Assembly: GCF_027579695.1 (NCBI RefSeq) | Contig: NC_083582.1 | Location: forward strand, 29,590,464-29,654,463 | DNA: 64,000 nucleotides | DNA from: Neoarius graeffei | Lineage: Eukaryota; Chordata; Actinopteri; Siluriformes; Ariidae | Direction of reading: 5' to 3' | Part shown: one piece after another, positions 54,867 to 64,000 of the stretch | Numbering within the stretch: position 1 is the stretch's first letter | Layout: each line of letters starts with the position of its first letter | Made by a program: the position numbers and the translations under genes | The notes under the pieces: model-generated | The model's database searches: none | Seen by the model: only the letters and a program-made list of their open reading frames with translations | Told to the model about the DNA's origin: nothing

Positions 54867-55463
54867 TTACTGTCCCTGTAGATGAAAAACATCCCCACAG
54901 CATGATGCTGCCACCACACCATGCTTCACTGTAGGAATGGTGTTCTCAGGGTGATGGGAAGTGTTGGGTTTGTGCCAGACATGCTGTTTCTTATGATGGT
55001 CAAAAAGTTCAGTTTTAGTCTCCTTTGACCAGAGAATCTTCTTCCATGTGTTTGGGGAGTCTGCCACATGCTGTTGGGCAAACTCCAAATGTGTTTTCTT
55101 ATTTTTTTTTATTTAAGCAATGGCTTTTTTTCTGGCCAGTCTTCCATAAAGCCCTGCTCTGTGGAGTGTATGGCTTAAAGTTGTCCTATTGACAGATACT
55201 CCCATCTCTGGTGTGGATCTTTGCACCTTCATCAGTATTATCTTTGGTGTCTTTGTTGCATCTCTGATAAATGCCCTCCTTGCCCGGTCTGTGAGTTTTG
55301 GTGGGCGGCCTTCTCTTGTCAGGTTTGTAGTGGTGCCATATTCTTTCCATTTTGCTATAATGGATTTAATGGTGCTCCCTGGGATATTCAAAGTTTGGAA
55401 TTTTTTTATATACTTCTCCACAATTTTGTCTCTGACCTGTTTGGAGGGCTACTTGGTTTTCAT
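54867..55463 (-). pseudogene. Tc1 transposase, N-terminal part (right of the nest)
   Basis: ATG 55463, with a TAG at codon 5 (MKTK*PSKQVRDKIVEKY). The HTH region 55421-55113 contains STIKSIIAKWKEYGTTTNL, GRPPKLTDRARRAFIRD and VNRTTLSHTLHRAGLYGR. After a stop and frameshift, 55088-54867 covers the first catalytic Asp region, where the motif reads [11 protein letters not shown] (Asp replaced by Lys), and the frame is lost shortly before the nest boundary. Confidence 0.88.
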
Positions 55464-55788
55464 GTTGCTTGCTTCATAGTGTTGGAGAGTCAGGGTCCTT
55501 CCAGAACTGGTTGATTTATACAGGCAGCATGTGACAGATCATGTGACACTTTGCACACAGGTGGATCTTAATCAAATAATTATGTAACTTTGGAAGTTAA
55601 TTGGTTGGGCCAGCTCTTATTTAGGGGTTTCATACGGAAGGGGGTGAATACCTATGCACACTCCAGATTTCTGGGGGGGGAAGTTCCATCTTTATTGTTT
55701 GTGTCACAATTAAAAAAACAATTTGCACTAAAGTCGTAGATAGGTTATGTAAATCAAATGGTGCTAACCCCACAAAATCCATTTTAAT

Positions 55789-56136
55789 TCCAGTGTTGCA
55801 GATATACAAGTTCTGACTGGAGCCACACACCACCAGGAAGTGAAGTTACAATCAATATTCAGTTTATTGTTTATTGTCTTTCACAAAGTTTAGTTAATGA
55901 GTGTTTTGGTGATCATCATGATGAATGCGATGGTTAATGAAGATGAATCAAAAGACACAAGGCAACATCGTCAGAACAGCAGTAAACATTACAGGTGTAG
56001 TTTTCAGGGCAAAGGGAGAACAAAAGGAGGAAGGCCTGGTCCAGGCCTCTACTTATAGAATGGGAGGTGCAAAGGGAGGTACTTCCTGGGTCCTTGAGGT
56101 CATAATGAAAATAATCCTGCAGTTTGTAACATCTAG
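55789..56136 (-). repeat. Solo LTR in the right TIR of the Tc1 element
   Basis: Sequence 55794-56131 (338 bp), TGTTGCAG...TTGTAACA, interrupts the Tc1 terminal repeat. The flanks TCCAG (55789-55793) and TCTAG (56132-56136) match at 4 of 5 bases. AATAAA on the minus strand supports a minus-oriented LTR. Unrelated to the other LTRs. Confidence 0.65.
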
Positions 56137-56206
56137 CTTGTAATGTGACAAAACAGGACAGACACCAAGGGGGATGGATACTTTTGCAAGACACTGTATA
56201 ACATCA

Positions 56207-56405
56207 TGGGGAAGCCATGGCCTAATGGTTAGAGAAGCAGCTTTGGGACCAAAAGGTCACCAGTTTGATTCCCTGGACCAGCAGGAATGGCCAAAGAGCC
56301 CTCCAGCAAGGCACCTAACCCCCAGTTACTCACCAGGCTGCTCTGGTTATGTTGTAGGTTGTTCTGGATAAGAGTGTCTGCTAAATGCCATTAGTGTAAT
56401 GTAAC
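56207..56405 (+). repeat. tRNA-derived SINE of a further type
   Basis: A-box region CATGGCCTAATGGTTAGAGA, B-box-like GTTTGATTCCC, then CCAGCAAGGCACCTAACCCC and the ending GGATAAGAGTGTCTGCTAAA followed by a TGTAATG-type tail. Lacks the V-SINE-like core. Confidence 0.75.
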
Positions 56406-57689
56406 AATTGTATTAGAAGTGAAAAGGTGTTAATTGCCTCTACATTTTGAAAATAACTGGCCTGTGTTTTTGTAGAGTGTGAAATGATGAGATATGAAAT
56501 TTCACTTGACAAAGGAGTCTGAATGGAATACACAGTGTAAGCCTTGAGGAATGATTAAATGTGCAATCCCTGAAAGGGAATATGTTTAGTAGTCCAACTG
56601 TTATGGAGATTGAATCTCATTTTCACACTCAAGTCAATTTAAACTAAAGCACAGATGTTGCTAAGATTATGTTCTGTCCCTTCTGGCTCTGCATCAGTTT
56701 CCTTCCCTTCAATCTTTTTCAAACACACAGATATTTTGTTTAACCAGCACAAGCATTTAATGTAACTCTCTCTATACAGATTCTCTGCCAAACTGGCACA
56801 CTACATACTCTCACAAACCACATTTGGCCAAGTCCCCACACACACTACAGTATATTGACCTGTCAACTTCCATTTTTCACATGTGAGATTAAAAGCAAAT
56901 CTTAACAACATGAGTAAATGTTGATGAATTATCAAATATTTAACAAAAATTAAGTGCATTTCTAAAATATGGACAGGTGAGAATGTGAATCGCTGAGTTT
57001 TTCCATCAGTGGAAATATACTGAGGAGCAGTAGCAAGATAATGTCATCAAAAGAACAGCAGCCAATCACAGGAGTGGCATAGTCAAGAATTAATTTCAGG
57101 TGGATGAGTTAAAACACTAAATAAAATCACTCAATGAATGATACAATTAAACTGATAAGTGTGACATGCTCATACATTTCAGATGCATGCCATACAGTAG
57201 TAGAAGCATTAAATGGTATTTAAATTTGCCATTTAATCATTAATGTCACAATCTACAATCAACATAACTAATAGTTTTTTGACAAGTACACTGAAAATGA
57301 TTAAATGCTCTTCATAGATAAGCTCTATGAAGCATGAAGCACATGCTCTTAACAGAAGGAAAAGGATATCTTTCCTTAAACAGCCCTCGGTAAACCTCCA
57401 GTACTTCAGAAACTGCCACCTCAAGATTCCTGTGCTCAGAGAGTATCTAGCTGGCTATGTAACTTTCAAACAGAAACAGGAAAAATGTAAATGCAAAAAT
57501 TGGATAATCCTGTTTCTCACCATAGAAATTCTCACTAAATGTAATTAAATGAACCAAGGAACACTTTTGTTTAACATGAATCATAATGATAGCATTGTTA
57601 AACTTTTATGAATACAGTATCACTGTGATGCACTTTACAGAACAATGTTATTTGACACATATAAACTCCCCAGCCTCCCCCCCCAAAAA
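56406..57689. other. Intron 3 segment, nothing recognised
   Basis: AT-rich sequence without repeat boundaries or coding relics. Confidence 0.55.
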
Positions 57690-58110
57690 AAGTTGCACAC
57701 GCTAATATTTCATTCAAAGCCTTTAGCTTTGATTACAGCAAGCATTCACCACAGCATAGTTTTGACAAACTTATGCAACATCACAGCATTTATTACCATC
57801 CAGAGTTGCATTACTTTTTCACCAAGCTCTTGTATTGATGACTGGAGAGTCGAACCACTTTGCAAAGTCTTCTCCAGCATCCCAAACCCTTTCAATGGGA
57901 ATAAGTTCAGAAATATGTGGTGGCCAATTCCTCATGCTCCCAGAACCACTCGTTCACAATTTGAAATTGTTGAATCCTGTCATTGTTGTCCCGGAATATG
58001 CCCATGCCATCAGAGAAGGAAAAAGCCATTGATGTGATAACCTGGTCATTTAGTACACTCAGACTGTCAGCTGCCTTCATTTTATTGCCCCATTTTGTTG
58101 TTGACCATGA
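57690..58110 (-). mobile_element. Tc1/mariner relic, fourth family, minus strand
   Basis: Antisense of a Tc1-type transposase 3' half. The plus strand shows GTTTTGACAAACTTATGCAA, GAGTTGCATTACTTTTTCAC, CAAGCTCTTGTATTGATGAC, CCCAAACCCTTTCAATGGG (complement of the NPIE-type region) and GTGGTGGCCAATTCCTCATG. Frames are broken and TIRs are not visible. Confidence 0.6.
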
Positions 58111-60245
58111 TGCATGATCAGTGCATCGCTCTATCTACCTCCCTTCTTACCCTGACACACACGTCTCTCTGGACGAGAGTAAATCTGGACACATCAGAGC
58201 AAATAAAACTATAGAAATCATAGTAGTAAGAGCTCACAATCTACTTAAATTTCTCATTCAGTTCAAATCACGTATTTAAGTATTGTTCCCAAGAAGCTAT
58301 GCCCTCTGGACAATGAGCCAAGTTATTAGTTAGGTTATGTTTATGGGGTCTGTTCAATTGATATGTATAGAATATAAGCAACAATGGTAGTGCTTGTTAC
58401 TGTGGTGCCAGTGATGAGAGGGTGGTGAAACCAGTGGGAATTGCCTACAGGCTGATGGGAATTTCCCTTAAAATGCAGGCTTTAAATTTACAGAGCATCT
58501 ACTTAACCCATTCAATACTCACACAACCGAGAAGACGAAATGTTTCGGCAGAAAACGAACGATAGTAGCTCTGGGACATGCTTGGGAAAAGAGGTCTCAT
58601 CCATTGGTCTGCCATTTTTGTTTGAATACACATTGGTTAAAGCTAAAATGCTTGAAAAGGACTGACAGGGCAGATTGCATCAACATACACTGAGAATTGA
58701 GTAAATGAAGTTTAGAAGGTTTTTGAACTTTTTGGAGACATGCAAAAAGCATTTGATTTAAAGGGTTGCCTAAACTACTAGCTAATCCATTGGAGGAAGT
58801 AATTCTTCGAATTTGCATGAAAATGATTTGGCACAAACAGCTCCATTTGATTTCTACTGAGCCGGCTTGACTCGTACACATTCTGTAGTGGGGTACAAGC
58901 AACACCAGGTCAAGTGATTGGCATGATTCTGGTGTAGCACTCTGACAGGTCTTCATCCAGCACAGCATGGGGCATAACTGCTGCAAACAAAGAAGGAACA
59001 AACCACTACAAGGTACAGTTAATGTTTCTAATAGTATTTATAGATGAGTTTACTGCATAGCAATTAATGACCTGTGAACTACAGCCATCTCTTTTGACAG
59101 TACATTCATACAACTGTGGTGTTTATTCTAAAATTATATCTCATATTTTATCTTGATTAGTAGCAGTATATATTCCCAGAAATCTTTGGGGTTCAATATT
59201 TTTCATTTAGTGTACTAAAAGTTAGAGATGGAGTTAATGCAACAATTATAATAGTTTTACAAATACCAAACAAGCATACTTTGTCGGGCTAGAAAGTATG
59301 TTATGTGCAGTATGTACAGTCTTAGACACCCTGTATTGTTACTGTATATACATTTCCAATGTTGTCTGCTGTAGTGTGTTAAAAGAAAAGAACAAAATTT
59401 AGATGTCCAAAAATTAATTTTCCAAAAGCGTTACAGACAAAATACACAGATTTACACATCTGTAAAATCATGTCCAGTTTCCTCCTACCTTTGAAAAACA
59501 TACTGGAGGGTCAATTGTTAGCTTTAAATTACCCATAGGTGTGAACATGTGTGTGTGTGTGTGTGTGTGTATGTGTGTGTGCGTGCGTGCACGCACGCAT
59601 GGCACCCTGCAATGATAGAGGGAGAATGGAGATAAAATAAATAATTAAGTAAATGAGCATGTTTCAGATGAAACATCACTGAGGCTGTCTGTAATTACAA
59701 GGAAATAATCTACCAGTCAATTTGATAATAAAAGTACATGACAGTGCACCCAAGAGAATTGATGCAATCAATGTAGTGTGTAATAAAACCTGAATAGCAC
59801 TACCTTAGCTATTGAATGGCTAACATTTGGCAGAATTCTGCCACTTTCCCAGTATACATCATTTATCAGAGCTCAGTTGGAGCTACTATAGTCCAATTAA
59901 ACTGCAAATGTCTCAACACATTACACACATTGTAAGTGTATGTGCATTATATAACACTCACAAAGGACAGATGGCATTCGAAGGCTTCACCACAGTGAGA
60001 AATTAATAATTCTGTGTAAGCACTGGCATGAGTTACATCCAAATGTCTAACCTTGTCCAGTCCATTAGATGAAATAATCATTATTATCAAATTCTATGGA
60101 CATCATATCTTTTTTTTTATTTGAAACTTGCTAGATCTCTGACTGAATGTCCAGAAAGCACAATGATACATGTACAGTGTACAGAAGTACTGCTTCTCTT
60201 TGTAGTCCTTTTGCATGAATAAAAGTCTTTTTACATGGTTTATAC
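58111..60245. other. Intron 3 segment: one short (GT)n, nothing else recognised
   Basis: A (GT)n tract with GCGTGCGTGC lies at about 59547-59590. The antisense open frame 58597-59001 (134 codons) has no family resemblance by eye. Confidence 0.55.

Positions 60246-60305
<60 letters not shown>
60246..60305. repeat. (GATA)15 microsatellite
   Basis: A pure array of 15 GATA units, the second long GATA array in the window. 60306-60721 after it is intron with no other feature until the exon 4 acceptor. Confidence 0.97.
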
Positions 60306-60721
60306 TTCTCACTGTATAAATATTATACTATAATTATAATATCCTGAAGTTTATTATACAGTCAGTATAGGGTGGCAACCTTTTACATTGGCGAGCAGAG
60401 CCACCTGCTGGTGATACATCAATTTGCTTTTAATGCACGAGTATCAGCTCCAATTAGGCTATTTTTATTTCATTTCATTTTATTTTATTTTATTATTGCT
60501 TACATCAGTGTCATTATCAGACAATGTGGATGTCTCTGATATTGATCTTAAGATTAAGACAGATTAAAGGTGGCACACCATGTGGATTAAAATGAAGTAA
60601 ATTTGAAAATTAGTAAATTAATTGCATATTTGTTAATTTTTTTTTAATCAGTGTAAATAAATGTCAAATAAAATAAGTATATTCCCATTCAAGGAGATTC
60701 TTTTTTTAATGTGTTTCTCAG

Positions 60722-60850
60722 GTGTAGCTGGTGAAAAAGACAAGACTTCTGTGAGCCATGAGACCTTTTTGCTCATGGCCAATTCCCAGAATGATATGGA
60801 CGACTGGGTGAAGGCAATCAGACGAGTTATATGGGCTCCTTTAGGAGGAG
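60722..60850 (+). CDS. arhgap22: ARHGAP22-like RhoGAP, coding exon 4 (end of PH domain)
   Basis: 129 bp; acceptor TTTCTCAG at 60721, donor GT at 60851 (GGAG|GTAAAT). Two bases complete the Gly codon, then [20 protein letters not shown] and [22 protein letters not shown], and one base of the next codon. The C-terminal PH helix with the invariant Trp (DWVKAIRR) and the family signature [11 protein letters not shown] are intact. Joined to exons 1-3 this gives 153 residues with the PH domain at roughly 40-147. The next exon, expected to continue with the IFGQ-type linker into RhoGAP, is outside the window. Phase 1. Confidence 0.96.
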
Positions 60851-60989
60851 GTAAATACCTGAAGAAAATGGTTCTGGTGAACAAAAACAGAGAAACCAGG
60901 TTAACCTGCTTCTGTGACCACAATAATCCTGCTTTTGTAACTGCACCATGAGGTTCAGCTCTTTTACAGTAACCCTGTATCTCAGGGTT

Positions 60990-61071
60990 GGATAAAAAGT
61001 TGTTTGTTTGTTTGTTTGTTTGTTTGTTTGTTTGTTTGTTTGTTTGTTTGTTTAATTTGCCAGTTGTGTTA

Positions 61072-61131
<60 letters not shown>

Positions 61132-61135
61132 AAAC
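60990..61135. repeat. (TTTG)n and (AAAG)n microsatellites
   Basis: (TTTG)n at about 61001-61052 and (GAAA)n at about 61072-61133. 61136-61670 shows nothing else. Confidence 0.95.
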
Positions 61136-61667
61136 AGAGGTTTATGGAAACTTACAGCCACCCCAGTAACAGAGGCATAATTTCTCAACATTCCTGCATG
61201 CACATTAAAATTTATAAAGAGTAACCTTGGTGTAAATGTACATGTTGTAGGCTACTCATACTCTCAAATGTGTGTATGCACAACTTTAAACTGTCAATAG
61301 TGCAATTAAGTGTAATACAGCAATGAGCAAAATTAATTTATATAAATTAATTTGTAGATATTTTTCTACAGTAACTACTTATTCCTGGCTTTATCCTGGT
61401 GGGGTGGAAGCTAAAGCTCATGTACACATACATCTTGCACTGCCTGATATTTATAAAGGAGAGTGTGAGTAGGAAATGGTGCATCATTTTATTTTTCTGT
61501 GTACATATCCTGTACTATTATTCTGACCTGCAAAAAAGTGTCTGGAATCAGGAACTAAAAAGGAACTCCAGCCATGGAAGTTAAACTGGTCCCAGTTTCA
61601 TCGGTGGAAATTTACTTAACGTACCTGAGATTTTGGAAAACTTCATGCGGTTGAAACATGCTTTACA

Positions 61668-61668
<1 letters not shown>

Positions 61669-61708
<40 letters not shown>
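61669..61708. repeat. (ATT)n microsatellite
   Basis: About 40 bp of ATT repeats just upstream of a SINE. Confidence 0.95.
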
Positions 61709-61709
<1 letters not shown>

Positions 61710-61747
61710 AAACTATTATTAAATTACAAAAATGATTAAATCTCTCA

Positions 61748-62177
61748 GGCGGCACGGAGGTGTAGTGGTTAGCGCTGTCGCCTCACAGCAAGAAGGTCCG
61801 GGTTCGAGCCCCGTGGCCGCGAGGGCCTTTCTGTGCGGAGTTTGCATGTTCTCCCCATGTCCGTGTGGGTTTCCTCCGGGTGCTCCGGTTTCCCCCACAG
61901 TCCAAAGACATGCAGGTTAGGTTAACTGGTGACTCTAAATTGACCGTAGGTGTGAATGTGAGTGTGAATGGTTGTCTGTGTCTATGTGTCAGCCCTGTGA
62001 TGACCTGGCGACTTGTCCAAGGTGTTCCCCGCCTTCCGCCCGTAGTCAGCTGGGATAGGCTCCAGCTTGCCTGCGACCCTGTAGAACAGGATAAAGCGGC
62101 TAGAGATAATGAGATGAGATGAGATGAGATGAGATGAGATGAGATGAGATGAGATGAGATGAGATGAGATGAGACAA
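61748..62177 (+). repeat. tRNA-derived SINE with a long (GATGA)n tail
   Basis: Well-preserved copy: head GGCGGCACGGAGGTGTAGTGG, B box GGTTCGAGCCCCGTGG, full core, and a tail of at least 13 GATGA-type units (62110-62174). The 14-bp duplication GATTAAATCTCTCA flanks it (61734-61747, 62178-62191). The long homogeneous tail suggests recent insertion. Confidence 0.95.
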
Positions 62178-62191
62178 GATTAAATCTCTCA

Positions 62192-63305
62192 GTCTTCAGT
62201 AGTTATTCAATGGAAAATTTCTCATTGAGTATCTTCTATCTGTATCCACTTTGTAAAATATTTTTTAGAAGTTGCAAAGATACCCTACTCTTTCATATTG
62301 TGACTATTATTGAATCTCTTCTTTTATCCTGCTGTAGTCAAGCAATAAAACATAATAAATTAGAAGGGCACTCAGTAGAGCTCATACCTCCACCAAGCCA
62401 CATACTCAGATTTGCATCAAAATCTAATCAATTGTTCCTTGGCCCATGGCTCACTTTTTCTCAAAATTTCATCAAAATCTGGACTTTTTGAGTTACATTG
62501 GGAACAAACAAACATAGGCGAAAAAATAAGCTCCTCTAACAAAGTTTGCAGAGATAATCAGAATGTCGATACTGAGGCTCCTCTAAACTCTCATCATAGC
62601 AACAACATAGCAGAAACCTCTATTTCTCTCGCAGTCATACACTCACTAAGAACAGAGAGAAACACCAAACCACTTTGATCTGGGGAAAAAGACCCTATTT
62701 TCAGCTGTTGGCAGCACCTCATGTATGCTGTATGAATAATGTTCTTATGTGGTGTGCTTGCATGTGCTTATCAAATAAAAGATCGGTGTGCCAAGCCCTT
62801 TTCAATTTATTCAAATGGATTACTGTCCAACAATCCAATGTTGGATATCTTTACACACCAGAATATCCTCACACTCACAGACCAGAGTTTCATGGTGTCT
62901 CCTTATCCTTATATTAGGTTTCAAATACTGTGATATTAATAGTAAGTTAAATATATCTAGATTAATATATGATTTGTGAACTAGACATAAAATACACACA
63001 ACTATTTTTTTATGAAAGGAAGTAGGAATGTTACCAAATTGTAAACAGATACAAATATGGATATAAAATAGGAGCCATGCTATTAATCTTTTTATAAAAT
63101 GGGAAATATAGGAAACTAAATGCATTAGAAAATAACACAGGCAGAAATATAACCGCACAAAAAACTTTTCTGATTTAGGCCGTGCCCACTTCTGGTTTAA
63201 ATCCAAACACATATACAAATATCTGTAGCCTTAAATGGATACCAAACTATGACTGTATATACGGTAGGTGGACATGTGAAAGGGGGTTTAAAAGAGAAGC
63301 CAAAA
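62192..63305. other. Intron 4 segment: a possible old repeat, no gene
   Basis: 62380-62520 (CACCAAGCCACATACTCAG, CAAAATTTCATCAAAATCTG) has the look of an old dispersed repeat but no boundaries. The remainder is AT-rich with nothing recognised. Confidence 0.45.
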
Positions 63306-63308
63306 TAT

Positions 63309-63400
<92 letters not shown>
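63306..63400. repeat. (CA)n(TA)n compound microsatellite
   Basis: (CA)n to about 63348 followed by (TA)n to about 63399. It directly abuts the 3' end of the REL-type LINE on the minus strand and may include its tail or target. Confidence 0.95.
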
Positions 63401-63401
<1 letters not shown>

Positions 63402-64000
63402 ATGTCATCCTCAAGCTCGGGTCCTCTACCAGAGGCCTGGGAGTTTGAGGGTTCTGCGCAGTATCTTCGATGTTCCTAGGACTGCGCTCTTCTGGACTGA
63501 GGCTTCAGATGTTGTTCCTGGGATTTGCTGGAGCCACTCTCCCAGTTTGGGGGTTACTGCCCCAAGTGCCCCCACTACCACGGGGACCACGCAACCCTTG
63601 ACCTTCCACATCCGTTCCAGCTGCTCTTTCAACCCTTGATACTTCTCAAGTTTCTCATGTTCCTTCTTCCTGATGTTGGCGTCAGCTGGGATCGCCACAT
63701 CTATCACCACCACCCTCTTCTGCTCTTTGTCCATCACCACTATGTCCGGTTGGTTAGCCAGGATCTGTTTGTCAGTCTGGAAGCTGAAGTCCCACAGAAC
63801 CTTGGCCCTGTTGTTCTCAGCCACCTTCTGTGGTATGGCCCATTGGGACTTGGGTACTTCTATTCCATACTGGTTGCAGATGTTCCTGTATACTATCCCA
63901 GCCACTTGGTTGTGCCTCTCCATGTACGCTGATCCAGCTAGCATCTTACACCCTGCTACTATGTGCTGGACTGTTTCTGGGGCTTCTTTGCACAGTCTGC
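63401..64000 (-). mobile_element. REL-type LINE, C-terminal part, running off the window
   Basis: The minus-strand frame is open from the window edge (64000) to 63426, about 191 codons. It begins in a CCHC-like finger (RLCKEAPETVQHIVAGCK) and continues with VLWDFSFQTDKQI, the endonuclease motif QPDIVVMDKEQKRVVVIDVA and VVVGALGAVTPKLGEWL. It is the same protein family as the LINE at 33517-37335, but here without stops, so a younger copy of a related element. The 3' UTR is very short (about 20 bp) before the (TA)n tract. Confidence 0.85.

Larger units (their letters stand above)
42850..56196 (-). mobile_element. Tc1-like transposon split by an 11.4-kb retrotransposon nest
   Basis: Termini CAGTCTCTTGCAAAAGTATT (left, after TA 42848-42849) and its inverted copy ending ACTTTTGCAAGACACTG (right, before TA 56197-56198). 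Native sequence is 42850-43437 and 54827-56196, less a solo LTR (55794-56131). The transposase C-terminus lies left and the N-terminus right of the nest. A T/G homopolymer near 42927-42961 lies in the left TIR. It is the host layer and oldest member of the stack. Confidence 0.9.

Noticed and set aside
58597-59001. 134-codon antisense frame
   Set aside because: No family recognised, no splice or regulatory context.

Overview
The window is a piece of a vertebrate nuclear genome, most likely a teleost fish. It has very long introns, frequent long microsatellites, abundant tRNA-derived SINEs with a V-SINE-like core, Tc1/mariner and hAT DNA transposons, and Tf1/sushi-type Gypsy chromoviruses. The repeat mix is compatible with an otophysan such as a catfish, but that narrower placement is a guess.

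The only host gene I can support is the 5' half of an arhgap22-like gene (PH-domain RhoGAP for Rac) on the + strand. Four coding exons are visible: 8616-8658, 20513-20712, 32897-32984 and 60722-60850. All have GT-AG junctions and the phases are compatible. Together they encode the N-terminus and a PH domain split over three exons. The RhoGAP domain must lie beyond 64000. The introns are about 11.9, 12.2 and 27.7 kb, plus an unfinished fourth, and hold most of the mobile DNA described here.

Region by region. 1-8600 (upstream of the gene): a decayed hAT element carrying a SINE, two internally deleted Tc1 relics and a 1.6-kb Tc1 element. Intron 1: a Tc1 pseudogene at 11.4-12.9 kb, SINEs, and chromovirus Gypsy-C (14769-19985) with a solo LTR inside one of its LTRs. 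Intron 2: SINEs, a Penelope-like element with inverted terminal repeats that contains a second copy of the upstream Tc1 family, and an L2-like LINE tail. Intron 3: an R4/REL-type LINE flanked by a 53-bp target duplication and invaded by a SINE and a hAT element; a 1-kb solo LTR; then a nest in which a Tc1 element (42850-56196) was split by chromovirus Gypsy-A, whose gag was split by the intact young chromovirus Gypsy-B (48833-54134). Gypsy-A also holds an 811-bp hAT and a SINE. Intron 4: a SINE with a long tail, microsatellites and the C-terminal part of a second REL-type LINE running off the window.

The most interesting signal is in the chromoviruses. In Gypsy-B and Gypsy-C the bases just after the 5' LTR are not tRNA-like. 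They are exactly complementary (11 and 10 nt) to an LTR segment lying 31 nt downstream of the start of a TATA-like box, where the RNA should begin. Gypsy-A keeps a 7-nt remnant at the same spacing. This is the geometry of Tf1-style self-priming. Gypsy-B also has LTRs in which I see no difference, open gag and pol frames in a -1 relation, and an in-phase GGGAAAA slippery heptamer at their overlap. I found no convincing wholly new system; the value lies in the nested stratigraphy and in these mechanistic signatures.
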